DNA of 64,000 nt from Gilvimarinus algae (lineage in GTDB: Bacteria > Pseudomonadota > Gammaproteobacteria > Pseudomonadales > Cellvibrionaceae). The notes beneath the pieces are model-generated. The model searched no databases. It had not been told where the DNA came from and saw only the letters and a program-made list of their open reading frames with translations. Positions 53,647-63,700 of the stretch are shown here, one piece after another. The stretch's first letter is position 1. Every line of letters begins with the position of its first letter. The translations under genes were made by a program, and so were the position numbers. The DNA lies in NCBI RefSeq assembly GCF_030518215.1, contig NZ_JAULRT010000060.1, positions 248,001 to 312,000 on the forward strand, read 5' to 3'.

Positions 53647-54495
53647 GTGCGTGCGCTCGCTGAATTTATTATGCGCGGCCGCACGCAGGCTGCAGCGGTC
53701 GCCCTGATAGGGCACTGGATTCCCTTGGTGAGTCCGGCCACCGTTGCACTGGTAACGCTCAGGCGGGGCCTGGCCGACGGGGCTTTGGTACTGCTCTGGG
53801 CGTTACTGCCGGCGCTGGTGTTGCTGGCAATGGGGCAGCAAAACGCGTTTTTGGCCGTGACCGGCGCGGTAAGCGTCTGGGCATCGTCACTGGTGCTACG
53901 CACCAGCTCCTCCTGGCAGCACACGCTGATGGGGTTGGTGGCGCTCAACACCTTAGGTGCTTTGGCGCTACTGGTGTTTTGGCCGCAACTGGTGGCGGAG
54001 TTTGTCGCCATGTGCAAAGAGCTGTTCGAGGCGCTGCAGGCTCAGGCTGAGCAGCCCATTGAATTGCCCGAGCCGGATGCCGCTATGGTGCTGGGTCTGT
54101 TGGCCGCGATGACCGCTCTCAGCGGTGCACTCGGGCTGATACTCGGGCGCTGGTGGCAGGGGTTGCTCTACAACCCCGGCGGTTTCGCCACAGAGTTTCG
54201 TGCTCTGAGGTTGCGACCGGTGGCTTCGCTGGTGTGTATCGCGGCGGTGGTTTACTGCTACCTGCAGCCGGCTGGGGTCAGCGTTTGGGCGCTGGTGTTT
54301 GCCCAGCCCTTGCTGTTCGCCGGCATTGCCCTGGTGCATGCCATGGTGGCCAAGCGAGGCTTGGGGGTGCAGTGGCTGGTGCTGTTTTATCTGGCGCTGG
54401 TACTTTTGCAGCCGTTAAAAATATTGTTGGTTTTTGTCGCCTTTGGCGACACGTGGTTGGATTTTCGCGCAAGGGTCAAAGCCAAATCTGCTTGA
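53647..54495 (+). CDS. DUF2232/YybS-like membrane protein
   Basis: A 282-residue, strongly hydrophobic protein with about eight helices. It begins with a GTG at 53647; an ATG at 53671 is the alternative. The location between rpsR and rplI is where pseudomonad-like genomes carry a DUF2232-type membrane protein, which supports the call. Sequence similarity is otherwise not diagnostic. It has few charged residues except a 'RARVKAKS' tail. The function is unknown. Confidence 0.65.
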   Translation: MRALAEFIMRGRTQAAAVALIGHWIPLVSPATVALVTLRRGLADGALVLLWALLPALVLLAMGQQNAFLAVTGAVSVWASSLVLRTSSSWQHTLMGLVALNTLGALALLVFWPQLVAEFVAMCKELFEALQAQAEQPIELPEPDAAMVLGLLAAMTALSGALGLILGRWWQGLLYNPGGFATEFRALRLRPVASLVCIAAVVYCYLQPAGVSVWALVFAQPLLFAGIALVHAMVAKRGLGVQWLVLFYLALVLLQPLKILLVFVAFGDTWLDFRARVKAKSA

Positions 54496-54532
54496 CCGGC
54501 GCAGGCAAAATTGAAACTAGAGGGTTAACGAG

Positions 54533-54979
54533 ATGGAAGTTATTCTGCTCGAGAAAGTGGGTAAGCTTGGCGCCATTGGCGACAAAGTCAGCGTAAAAGC
54601 TGGTTTTGGCCGCAACTTCCTGGTGCCGCAAGGTAAAGCTGTACCGGCAACCGCTGATAACGTTGCCGAGTTTGAAGCGCGTCGCGCTGATCTGGAAGCC
54701 GCCGCCGAGGCCAAAAAAGCCGACGCACAAGCGCGCGCTGAGAAGCTGGCCGAGCTGACAGTGACCATCGCCGCCAACGCCGGTGACGAGGGCAAGCTGT
54801 TCGGTTCTATCGGTACTCGCGATATCGCCAACGCCATCACCGATGCCGGTGTGAAAGTGGTGAAATCCGAAGTGCGTCTGCCGGAAGGTGCGATTCGCGA
54901 AGTGGGCGAGTACGAGATTGACGTACAAGTTCACGCCGAAGTGATTCAGGCCGTTAAGCTGTCTGTTATCGCTGAGTAA
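54533..54979 (+). CDS. rplI: 50S ribosomal protein L9
   Basis: A 148-residue L9. '[40 protein letters not shown]' is the N-terminal domain signature, and '[16 protein letters not shown]' begins the C-terminal rRNA-binding domain. It ends the ribosomal gene cluster. A terminator follows, and dnaB starts 169 bp downstream. Confidence 0.97.
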   Translation: MEVILLEKVGKLGAIGDKVSVKAGFGRNFLVPQGKAVPATADNVAEFEARRADLEAAAEAKKADAQARAEKLAELTVTIAANAGDEGKLFGSIGTRDIANAITDAGVKVVKSEVRLPEGAIREVGEYEIDVQVHAEVIQAVKLSVIAE

Positions 54980-55052
54980 TGGCTTGCCACCGCGCCTGAA
55001 AAGGCGGCGGTGCTCAGTAAGCGATTACACACGCTGACAAAACAGCGAAAAT

Positions 55053-55100
55053 CGGGCACACTCGACAGCCTTTGGCGTGTCGATGGTGCCCGTTTTTTTT
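55053..55100 (+). terminator. Terminator between rplI and dnaB
   Basis: CGGGCAC pairs with GTGCCCG, with an inner CGACA/TGTCG stem, and the hairpin is followed by eight T. It separates the ribosomal operon from dnaB. Confidence 0.88.
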
Positions 55101-55148
55101 GCTCCGACATTTTACAACATCAGATACACAAGGTTTGGCTGACTGACT

Positions 55149-56549
55149 ATGTCCTCTGAGGCTCTGTCCCACTATCAGGATTCGGATAAATCCGCCTCCT
55201 CGCTCAAGCTGCCCTCGTCGGTAGAGGCCGAGCAGGCGGTGCTGGGTGGGCTGATGCTGGACAACAGCCGGCTGGACGCGGTGCTGGAGATTGCCTCGGA
55301 GGTCGACTTCTACCGCGACGACCACAAGCTGATCCTGCGCATGATGATCGAGCTGCAGGAGGATGCGCAGCCGCTTGACGCCGTCACGCTATCGGAGGCG
55401 CTGGAGCGCCACGGCGAGCTGGAGCGCGCCGGTGGTCTGGGCTACCTGGTGGAGCTGGCAGCCAACACTCCAAGCGCTGAGAACATTACCGCCTATGCGC
55501 GCATCGTGCGCGAGCGCTCCACCTTGCGCCAACTGATTGCCGCCGCCCAAGAGATCAGCCAGTCCAGCTACAACCCCGCTGGGCTCGACTCGGACGACCT
55601 GCTGCAGCTGGCGGAAAAGCGTGTGGCCCAGATCGCCGAAGACCGGCCCAAAGAGGGCGGTTTGCGCGAGGTTAATGGCCTGCTCAAAGAGACGGTCGAG
55701 CGCATTGACGAGCTGTTCCGCTCGGGCGACGACGTCACCGGGGTGCCCACCGGCATTACCGACCTCGACGGCAAAACCTCCGGTTGGCAGCCGGGCGAGC
55801 TGGTGATTCTCGCCGCGCGCCCGTCCATGGGCAAAACGGCCCTGGCGCTCAACTTTGTCGAGTCGGCCATTTTCAGCCAGCAGCGCCCCGTGCTCGTGTT
55901 CAGCATGGAGATGCCCTCGGCGGCACTGGTGATGCGGATGATGTCCTCCATCGGCCGCATTGACCAGGGCCATATGCGCAACGGCAAGCTTACCGAAGAG
56001 GATTGGCCCAAGCTCTCTGCCGCAGTGAGTAAGCTCAAGGACAAGCCCCTGTTTATCGACGATACCCCCGGCCTCACGCCGCAGGAAATGCGCGCACGCA
56101 CGCGGCGCATTGCCCGTGAGCACGGCAACCCCGGCATGATCATGGTGGACTACCTCCAGCTGATGCAGGTGGCTGGCGCCAGTGAGGGCCGCACCCAGGA
56201 GATCTCCGAGATTTCCCGCGCCCTGAAAGCCCTGGCCAAAGAGTTTGATTGCCCGGTTATCGCCCTGTCGCAGCTGAACCGGAGTGTGGAGCAGCGTCCC
56301 AATAAAAGACCCATGAACTCCGACTTGCGTGAGTCGGGCGCCATTGAGCAGGACGCCGACGTGATTCTGTTTATCTACCGCGATGAGTATTACAACGAAG
56401 ACAGCCCCGACAAAGGCGTGTCCGAGTTGATCATCGGCAAGCAGCGTAACGGCGAGGTGGGCACTGTGCGCGCCGCCTTTGTCGGCAAATACACCCGCTT
56501 TGACAACCTCGCCGCCGAGTACTTTGCCCAGCGTGAAGAAGGGTTTTAA
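55149..56549 (+). CDS. dnaB: Replicative DNA helicase DnaB
   Basis: A 466-residue hexameric helicase. The N-terminal collar is 'LPSSVEAEQAVLGGLMLD'. Walker A 'ARPSMGKTAL' lies near 223-232. 'MVDYLQLM' is Walker B, and 'ALSQLNRSVEQRPNKRPMNSDLRESG' contains the sensor and arginine finger. No intein or insertion interrupts the core. It follows the rplI terminator, so it has its own promoter, which I do not resolve. Confidence 0.97.
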   Translation: MSSEALSHYQDSDKSASSLKLPSSVEAEQAVLGGLMLDNSRLDAVLEIASEVDFYRDDHKLILRMMIELQEDAQPLDAVTLSEALERHGELERAGGLGYLVELAANTPSAENITAYARIVRERSTLRQLIAAAQEISQSSYNPAGLDSDDLLQLAEKRVAQIAEDRPKEGGLREVNGLLKETVERIDELFRSGDDVTGVPTGITDLDGKTSGWQPGELVILAARPSMGKTALALNFVESAIFSQQRPVLVFSMEMPSAALVMRMMSSIGRIDQGHMRNGKLTEEDWPKLSAAVSKLKDKPLFIDDTPGLTPQEMRARTRRIAREHGNPGMIMVDYLQLMQVAGASEGRTQEISEISRALKALAKEFDCPVIALSQLNRSVEQRPNKRPMNSDLRESGAIEQDADVILFIYRDEYYNEDSPDKGVSELIIGKQRNGEVGTVRAAFVGKYTRFDNLAAEYFAQREEGF

Positions 56550-56768
56550 GTTTCCCCCAAGCTAGACGCCAAAATCATTATTGTTGTATTCTCCGCCATT
56601 GAGGCGGATCTTCTCAATGACAACTCTACCCCCGGCGCTGCCTGTAACCCTGGGGTCCACTGGTCTGGTCAGTCTCTTTCCTGAGTGGCAGTGCGTCGCC
56701 ATGCATCACTGGTCGGTGCGCTGCAAAAAGCTCTGCTACTCGATACTTTTTATAATAAGGACAATGTT

Positions 56769-57803
56769 ATGAGACCGAATCAGGCTCCGGCCGCTCGCTG
56801 CATGCTGGTTATTGCGCTTTCATTTTCCGCCTGCACAGCGCATGCACTTGATCCGCTTTGGGGCGCGGGCGCTCCGGCAGGTTCAGTGGATGGCGAATTT
56901 CAAAATGCTTTTGTAAACACCACAACCGCAGGCAGCTACGACCCTACGCAATGGAGCGCCCTGTCGGTGTCTGATGGAAACGGTGCGCCGGGAGCGGCCT
57001 ACTGGGTACGCAGTGCGAATGGTGAGGCTCAGGGCGCCTACTGGGGAAGCCGCAGCCCCATTGCTTCTGATACCCCCTCAAATGGTGCGGCCTTGTTCGA
57101 TTCGGACTTTCTCGACAATGGCGGGACGATCGGAGGTTTTGGTACCGGGAGCTCGCCCTCGCCTCACGTCGGTGAGCTTATTTCCCCCAGGATTGATTTA
57201 ACCGGGCAAACGGATCTGCCATTGGCGGTAGAGTTCTTTTATAAAATCCGGAACTTTACTATCTCAGAGGCCAGCGTTTCTCTCTCAGTGGATGACGGGG
57301 CCAGTTGGAATACGGTGAATATGCCGCTACCCGGTTCGCAGAATGATGCCGAGGGCAGCTACATCGCTCTGTTTCCCACAATTACTGGTGGCGTTGCGAA
57401 CCTCTCACAAGCTCGACTCAAGTTTACCTTTAACGGCGATTACTATTACTGGATGGTGGATGATGTTACCGTGGGCCTTCCGGAGCCTATCGATATTATT
57501 CGCTTGGCAGCGGGCACTGTTAATAGCATAACGGCGGCCCAGTTAAACGCCGTAGACGGTGTCAGCGGGGCCGTGCCGGCTAATGAGGCGGCCTACCAAG
57601 CCGCAATTGAGGCCGCAACAGAAGACGAGCTAGATACCCCGGCAGAGATACAGGCATTGGTTGATGGCGTCAATGATGCGAGCGCGCCTGAGCCTTCCAA
57701 TGTTGCCAGTTTGCCGGCGACCCAGTTGCCAGGGCAGTTAGTTTTGGGTTTACTGATGCTGTTGGCTGGCGGACGTTGGTTTGCGAAACGCCGTCCAAAA
57801 TAA
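56769..57803 (+). CDS. Secreted protein with sorting-type C-terminal tail
   Basis: The start is the ATG at 56769, supported by AAGG at a fitting distance; the open frame to 56685 has no signal peptide. The ~344-residue product has a signal peptide ending 'ACTAHA'. A beta-sandwich-like region (residues ~30-225) is followed by an Ala/Glu/Asp-rich helical stretch (~235-300). The C-terminus is 'LPATQLPGQLVLGLLMLLAGG' plus 'RWFAKRRPK'. This recalls exosortase-type or LPxT-like tails: a short motif, a helix and basic residues. It may be a surface protein processed after export. The function is unknown. Confidence 0.6.
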   Translation: MRPNQAPAARCMLVIALSFSACTAHALDPLWGAGAPAGSVDGEFQNAFVNTTTAGSYDPTQWSALSVSDGNGAPGAAYWVRSANGEAQGAYWGSRSPIASDTPSNGAALFDSDFLDNGGTIGGFGTGSSPSPHVGELISPRIDLTGQTDLPLAVEFFYKIRNFTISEASVSLSVDDGASWNTVNMPLPGSQNDAEGSYIALFPTITGGVANLSQARLKFTFNGDYYYWMVDDVTVGLPEPIDIIRLAAGTVNSITAAQLNAVDGVSGAVPANEAAYQAAIEAATEDELDTPAEIQALVDGVNDASAPEPSNVASLPATQLPGQLVLGLLMLLAGGRWFAKRRPK

Positions 57804-57818
57804 TCTTTAGGTTAGGCG

Positions 57819-58364
57819 ATGATCAACTCTCAGGCGCGATTACTCGACAGACTGTGTGATGGCATGAAGCCCGGACAGCTTGAGTGGATCGGCCTGAGAA
57901 GTGAGCACCGCGGCCAGATTGATGTGGTCGAGCAAGCTGACGCGATTGCCGGCTTCGGTTTGGCGGGTGACCATCGCAGTCGCAAGACGCCCGGCTCGGG
58001 TCGCCAGGTCACGTTGATCAGTCGCGAGTTTATTCAGCAGGTTTGCCTGCACACCGGCCACAGACACATCGACCCGGTGTTGCTGCGGCGCAATCTAATG
58101 ATCAGCGGAATGAACATGAATCTTCTGCGCTACCAGCGACTTCAAATCGGCGAGGTGATTCTCGAGCCCGCCGCGCTCTGCCATCCATGCTCGCGCATGA
58201 ACCAAGCCTTGGGGCCGGGTGGTGCAGCGGCCATGTACGGTTACGGTGGACTGTGTGCCCGTATTGTCCAAGGTGGCACTTTGTCAGTGGGTGATGCGGT
58301 GGTCCGTCTAGCCCCGGAGCCTAAACCGGAAGGTCAGCGGCAGAACTCGCTGCCCGGTCTGTAA
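57819..58364 (+). CDS. MOSC domain-containing protein
   Basis: A 181-residue protein. 'RRNLMISGMNMNLLRYQRLQIGEVILE' and 'CHPCSRMNQALGPGG' form the MOSC core, with the conserved Cys of the sulfur/molybdenum-cofactor-binding fold. MOSC proteins act with molybdenum enzymes or transfer sulfur, but no such partner is nearby. It begins 15 bp after the sorting-tail gene. Confidence 0.85.
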   Translation: MINSQARLLDRLCDGMKPGQLEWIGLRSEHRGQIDVVEQADAIAGFGLAGDHRSRKTPGSGRQVTLISREFIQQVCLHTGHRHIDPVLLRRNLMISGMNMNLLRYQRLQIGEVILEPAALCHPCSRMNQALGPGGAAAMYGYGGLCARIVQGGTLSVGDAVVRLAPEPKPEGQRQNSLPGL

Positions 58365-58925
58365 AAGCGGCACCACCATTTCCTTTTGATTGAAACTTCG
58401 TGCTGCTAAAAACCATGGGAAGTGTTTTATTGCATGGACCATTGGCCGCACTCGCTCTTTTGGCACACCTAAGCGTGTGACGCACTTGGCAGTATCGAAC
58501 CAAAAGCGGCTGGTTAAAAAGTTCCCTGCATTTTTTGGCGCAGTCAGCGACCTGATAACGCGTTTTCTCTGTAAAAAATGCAAGCCGTTTTTTCTCCATC
58601 TTTTCGCCTTCTCTTGTGTGATTTTTTAAGCTCGCGCGCGCCTCATTTTTTTGGCATTTGCCATGGCGCCTGTGCGCTGGTGCACAAAGTCCCGGCGCGC
58701 CGGAAGAGAAAAATTTACATCGCCTATTTCGCGCGGTGTTTTTTACCGTAAGAAAACTTATTGTTGGGTGTGTGTTCTTGTGCGCTCCATCACTAAAAAT
58801 CACCGGTAGCTTTTTGTTTTTGCGTTTTTGTCGCCGCGCCGCCTGGCACGGCTCTGGCAATAGCCAAATTGCCTACGTAGCTTTGCTACTTATTGCAATC
58901 AACCACACTTTTTGAGGTGACATTT
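58365..58925. other. Gap before the EF-hand gene with candidate sigma-54 promoter
   Basis: About 560 bp without a supported gene. Open frames of 60-80 codons exist on both strands but show no motif. The right end holds the TGGCAC...TGGCA element at 58844-58859 and the GAGGTGA ribosome-binding site of the EF-hand gene. I see no repeat or mobile-element end. Confidence 0.5.
58844..58859 (+). promoter_or_regulatory. Sigma-54-type promoter of the EF-hand gene
   Basis: TGGCACGGCTCTGGCA has the invariant GG and GC exactly 10 bp apart and differs from the TGGCACG-N4-TTGCA consensus at one position. It lies 66 bp before the ATG of the EF-hand protein. An enhancer-binding site has not been identified. 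Confidence 0.5.
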
Positions 58926-59195
58926 ATGAAAAAGCTATCTGCATTGACCATGTCTCTTTTACTGTCTTTGGGCGCTCTGACGGCTGTTGCCGACGACACC
59001 GGTAACGGTGACACAGGCGCTAAGTCGGCTTTCGCCATGGCGGACAAAAACAGTGACGGCTCTGTCGACAAAAGCGAAGCCAGAACCAGCGGCATCGACA
59101 ATGACCGTTTTGAAAAGCTGGACAAAAACGGTGACGGCAAACTCTCCGAGTCCGAGTACCGGGGCGCCGATCGCGGCACGAGTGGCGGCTGGTAA
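58926..59195 (+). CDS. Secreted EF-hand calcium-binding protein
   Basis: The start is the ATG at 58926 with GAGGTGA before it; a longer frame from 58893 would put 11 non-signal residues before the signal peptide. The 89-residue product has a signal peptide ending 'LTAVADD'. It has two EF-hand loops, 'DKNSDGSVDKSE' and 'DKNGDGKLSESE', each with the D-x-[DN]-x-D-G spacing. It is probably a small periplasmic calcium-binding protein. The partner is unknown. Confidence 0.85.
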   Translation: MKKLSALTMSLLLSLGALTAVADDTGNGDTGAKSAFAMADKNSDGSVDKSEARTSGIDNDRFEKLDKNGDGKLSESEYRGADRGTSGGW

Positions 59196-59252
59196 AAGCC
59201 GGTCAACTCACGGCCCCTTACCACCAGCCGTGATGACCGGTCTCTAATCGAC

Positions 59253-59299
59253 ACCACCGAGGCGGTACGCAGTTGGCGTGCCGCCTTGTGGTTTCTTTC
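59253..59299 (+). terminator. Terminator after the EF-hand gene
   Basis: ACCAC...AGGCGGTACGC pairs with GCGTGCCGCCT...GTGGT, with one G-T pair and a small internal loop. It is followed by TTTCTTTCC. It separates the EF-hand gene from panC. Confidence 0.6.
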
Positions 59300-59443
59300 C
59301 GTTGGCTTCTCCCCGTCCGGCATTTTGCCAAGCTGAGCATTAGATCTGGCTCTGTAAGGTGGGCCAAGTGCTCTAAAAATGTACATATTCTCGCCAAAAG
59401 TGTATTATCCGCCCCCCGGAAATCCCGGCACCTGAGGGGCAAT

Positions 59444-60295
59444 ATGCAGGTTTTTCATCACATAGGTTCACTGCGCGCTGAGCTTGCCAATGCGCGGCGC
59501 GAGGGCAAGCGCATCGGCTTTGTGCCCACCATGGGCAATTTGCACGATGCCCATCTGGCCCTGGTGCGCCAGGCGCAGAAAAGCTGCGACTGCGTGGTGG
59601 TGAGTATTTTTGTCAATCGCCTGCAGTTTGGCCTCAACGAGGACTGGGACCGCTACCCGCGCACCCTGGCCGACGACACCGCCAAGCTCGAAACCGTGGG
59701 CTGTGACTTTCTGTTTTGCCCCGAAGAGACTGAGATGTACCCCAACGGCATGGACGAGCAGACCCGCGTGATCGTGCCCACCATGACCGATGTGCTCTGC
59801 GGTGCCAGTCGCCCTGGGCACTTTGAGGGTGTGACCACGGTGGTCACCAAACTGTTTAACATCGTCCAGCCCGACGAGGCGGTGTTCGGTATCAAGGATT
59901 TTCAGCAGCTGGCGGTGATCCGCCGCATGGCCGAGGACCTGTGCATGCCGGTACAGATCAGCGCCGGGGAGATTTTCCGTGAAGACGACGGCCTGGCACT
60001 GAGCTCGCGCAACAGCTTTATTACCGACGACGAGCGCCCCCGCGTCAGCCAGCTGAACCGCACCCTAAACTGGGTGGGTGAGCAAATACAGGCCGGTGAG
60101 CGCGATTTTTTGGCCCTGCAAGAGGCCGGGCGCGGCCTGATCGAGCAGGCCGGTTTTAAGGTGGACTACCTTGAAATCTGCAACAGCCGCACGCTCAAGC
60201 CGGCGGCACACGATGACAGGGAGATTACCGTGCTCGGGGCCATGTATACGGAAGGGGCCCGATTGATTGATAATATATCCCTGCAAGTGGTCTAA
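59444..60295 (+). CDS. panC: Pantothenate synthetase
   Basis: The start is the ATG at 59444 with GAGGGG before it. The open frame runs back to 59273 but those 57 residues are not family-like. The 283-residue enzyme condenses pantoate and beta-alanine using ATP. '[12 protein letters not shown]' carries the nucleotide-binding H-x-x-H; the usual Gly is Ala. '[21 protein letters not shown]' has Arg in place of the usual Pro. '[14 protein letters not shown]' and 'SSRNSF' are typical. panD lies 43 bp downstream, which supports a pantothenate operon; panB is not present here. Confidence 0.93.
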   Translation: MQVFHHIGSLRAELANARREGKRIGFVPTMGNLHDAHLALVRQAQKSCDCVVVSIFVNRLQFGLNEDWDRYPRTLADDTAKLETVGCDFLFCPEETEMYPNGMDEQTRVIVPTMTDVLCGASRPGHFEGVTTVVTKLFNIVQPDEAVFGIKDFQQLAVIRRMAEDLCMPVQISAGEIFREDDGLALSSRNSFITDDERPRVSQLNRTLNWVGEQIQAGERDFLALQEAGRGLIEQAGFKVDYLEICNSRTLKPAAHDDREITVLGAMYTEGARLIDNISLQVV

Positions 60296-60338
60296 CATAC
60301 CCCTTGCCCTGATGACGAAATACCCAGGAGGAAGAGCC

Positions 60339-60719
60339 ATGCTCTCTACCATGCTCAAAGGCAAGCTGCATATGGCCGCCGTGACCCAGGCGGAGCTGTG
60401 GTATGACGGCTCCTGCGCCATCGATGCCGATCTGGTGCAACTGGCCGGGCTGCGCGAGTTTGAGCAGATTGACATCTATAACGTCAATAACGGCGAGCGC
60501 TTTACCACCTACGTGATTCTCGCCGAGCCGGGCTCCGGCACCATTTCCATGAACGGTGCCGCCGCGCGCAAGGTGCAGGTGGGCGACCGGGTGATTATCG
60601 GCGCCTACGGCCAGTACACCGAAGAGCAGCTGAAAAGCTACAAGCCGCGGCTGGTGTACCTGGACGAGCACAACAAAGTCGAGCGCACCACCAACACCAT
60701 CCCCATGCAGTTGGTGTGA
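60339..60719 (+). CDS. panD: Aspartate 1-decarboxylase
   Basis: A 126-residue proenzyme that makes beta-alanine from aspartate. '[11 protein letters not shown]' contains the self-cleavage site Gly24-Ser25, which gives the pyruvoyl group. '[20 protein letters not shown]' follows as usual. The ATG at 60339 has AGGAGG at 60326-60331. It completes the panC-panD pair and is convergent with the G8 lipoprotein gene. Confidence 0.95.
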   Translation: MLSTMLKGKLHMAAVTQAELWYDGSCAIDADLVQLAGLREFEQIDIYNVNNGERFTTYVILAEPGSGTISMNGAAARKVQVGDRVIIGAYGQYTEEQLKSYKPRLVYLDEHNKVERTTNTIPMQLV

Positions 60720-60779
60720 CGGGGTAGGGCTGCCGGTAAGCGATCAATCACCGTCAGCTCCGCCCCCCCTCCCTTGTTA

Positions 60780-63700
60780 TCAGTTCACCGACACTCTCAC
60801 TTCCCCGCGATGCGCGTTGCCGTGCTCGTCTCCCACCCAGTAGTGGAACACATCGGTACCTCGCACGCCCGGGTAGGCGTGATAGGTGATGCGGCTACTG
60901 TTGTGTGAAACAGTGCCGTAGAGCGGACTGACCACACTGAGTATGCGCAGTGAGTCGCCCTCAGGGTCCGAATCGTTGGCAGTTAGGTTGAGGGTGAGTT
61001 CTCTGCCGGCGGCCACCGCGCCGGAATCGTTTTGTGCGACGGGGGCCCGATTGTCCAAGTCAATGAGGCCTCGGTAGTGGGCGTTGCGCCAAGCGTGATA
61101 CTGATTTCCCAGCAGCCCGACGACATCGGGCCCCAACCGGATTTTTAGTGGCTGCATATACACCTCGCCCGTGGCCCGGTCGCTAAAATATTCTTGCTTA
61201 ACCGCGTAGTGCTCGCCGTCTGCGGTTTGGTAATAGCCCGCCTGGCTCACTAGGGCGATCATGTCCTTGCTGTACATCCCCAGTGAATCGTAACCGGCGG
61301 GAATGGGGTTGGGGCCAATGCTGTCGGTTTTGGTGCCGCTGAACTGAATGCCCGTGCCGGCTGTGGTGGCCGGGTCCAGGTACTCGTAGTGGCCGTTCGT
61401 GTTTAAACCGTCGAACGTCAGCTCAAAGTGGCCGGGGCTCAGGTCGCTGTTTTCTATGATGACATCACTGGCGTCTTGTTCTTCATAAATCTGCGCTACC
61501 CCGGTAATCTGCCCGCCAATCACCACAAACTGGTCTTTGCCCAGCGGGTTGGTGCTGACGTGATCTTTACTCAAGTCTATGCCAAACTCAAATCCTTCAA
61601 TCCGCGCATCGTGTACCACCATGTCGGTGGTGTTGCGGCCAAACTCAATACCGTATTCCGCATGACGGAAAGGCTCTGAAGTCAGGCCAATCAGATCAAA
61701 ATCGCGCAACAGGTAGTGGGAGGTGTATTCGATGGACGCACCGGTTTTTACTTCCCAGGCGGTAAAGTCGCTCATCACGGTGTAAATGTCGTGCCCCTGC
61801 CGTGGATTGGCTTTCACGACAAATGCGCCGATGGTACTGGCGTAAGCCTCGTTGCCGTGAAAGTGACGAATCGGAATCTTATCGGCGGAGGACGTGCGAT
61901 CTAAGCCCAAAGCCTGAGGAGCCATAAAAAGGTTTGGATCGGTGCCGATCATGGTGCCGGAGTGGTCGCGATGAAAGTAGGTAAACCCTCGGTTGGCGCT
62001 GGTGGCAATATTGCCGATGGCCGCCACCATACGACCCTGAAACCAAAAAGCATCGCCGGTACGTGCAATATCGTAAGCGTATATATCGTTGCCGTTTTTC
62101 GGATTGTAGACCCCGTTTCGGCCTTTAGAATTTACAGCCAAATTATGGGTCCAGGCGCCGGTTTCGTTGCCGGTTTCGGCCACAAAGCCCGCCCCTAGGG
62201 TGTTGTAGCTGACGTTGTTGTGCAGCATGGCGTGGCTGTCGTGGTGCACATAGCCCCAGCCAGGTGAGCCAAAAACGGCATTGCCAATACCGATGGCGGG
62301 GTTGCGTTGGTCGTGGGTACCGGATCGGTGAAAGTGGAAGCTGTAGCGGCCGCGCACATTGGTGTTGGGGCGCATGACGGAAACGTCTACCGCTTCTTGG
62401 CTGTCGCGTGATTTGTCCGTGCGGCCCAGCTCAAAGAACTCGGCGTAGCGAACGTCAATGTCATTGTTGTGCATAAACATAACGTGACCGCGTTGGTGCA
62501 CGGGTACTGAATCCGCATTCTCGGTGACAAAGCGCACATTGCGGGTGAAGTTGCCTATGCTGGCTTTTAAATCGCTGCGCGGCGATTCGTGGTTGTATTG
62601 CAGGGGCTGATTTAAAGTGACAATCGTGCCACTTACATTGGTAATGGTGCGTACTTCGTCTTGAGCCTCGTGATAGCGCACTGCACGCAGGCTGTTATCC
62701 CATTTCCAGCCGGAATATCGCGTGCCAGTCACCACCAAAGTGTCGCCCACTTTCCAGCCTTGGGGGCGGGACTCTAGGTTTAGTGCACTGGTGCCGGCCG
62801 AGGCGTGACTGGATAGTTTGACGTGCGGTGTCTTCGTTGCGCCGTGAATTTTCAGTCTGCCGTGGGCGATTAGCCCGCGGCTGAGCAGCAGTGGGTCCCA
62901 GTCAACATCAATGTCGCCATTGGCGGCAAAGACAATCTCGGCGTTCACCGAGTGGTTGACGGGTTGGCTTTGGGTGCCAATGGTCAGAGTGCCGCGTGGG
63001 TCCACAAACAGAGTGTCCAGGGTCATGCGGGTGTCGCTGTTGGTGGCGAAGTTGAGTTCCCCATCAACACGCAGCGTGTGTAGGCGGGCGGTATCACTTA
63101 ACGCATAACTGACGGCATTATCGCGTCCGATCACCACGCGTGCCCCATCGCCCGGTACAGCGCCATTGTGCCAGATGCTTGGGTCGCACCAGTCGCCGCT
63201 GGCAATGGTGGCGTGGGTGGCTCGGTCGTAAGCCACCAGCTCGTGCGCTGACATGTGTTCTGCCATTTTGGCGGGGTTGGTATGGTTCATACCGCTGTCG
63301 CTGAATGTGGGCAAGTCTGCGTCGGGGTTGGGGTTGCCGCCCGGAGCGCAGGCGCTGTTTTCACTAAAGGCGGGCATCGCGGTAGAAGAGCTGGAGGAGC
63401 TGCTGGCCTGCAGGCTCGATTGTGACGAGGACGAGTCAGAGCTTGAGCCTACACTCGAGCTGGAACTGGAACTGGAACTGGAACTGGAACTGGAACTGGA
63501 ACTGGAACTGGAACTGGAACTGGAACTGGAACTGGAACTGGAACTGGAACTGGAACTTGAAGTGGGACTGTAGCTGGAACTGCTCGATTGCTGAGGCGGC
63601 GGAGTATCGCTTGAAAGTGCGCTGCTGCTACTCGAACTTTGAGCCGAGCTTGCGACGCTCGAGCCCAGGCCCAGTCGCTCTTGTGAGCTGGATGAGCGAG

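Noticed and set aside
56592-56608. Hairpin TCCGCC-ATTGA-GGCGGA after dnaB as a terminator
   Set aside because: The stem is short and no T-run follows. It resembles the 22561 hairpin only in CCGCC/GGCGGATC, which is too little to claim a repeat family.
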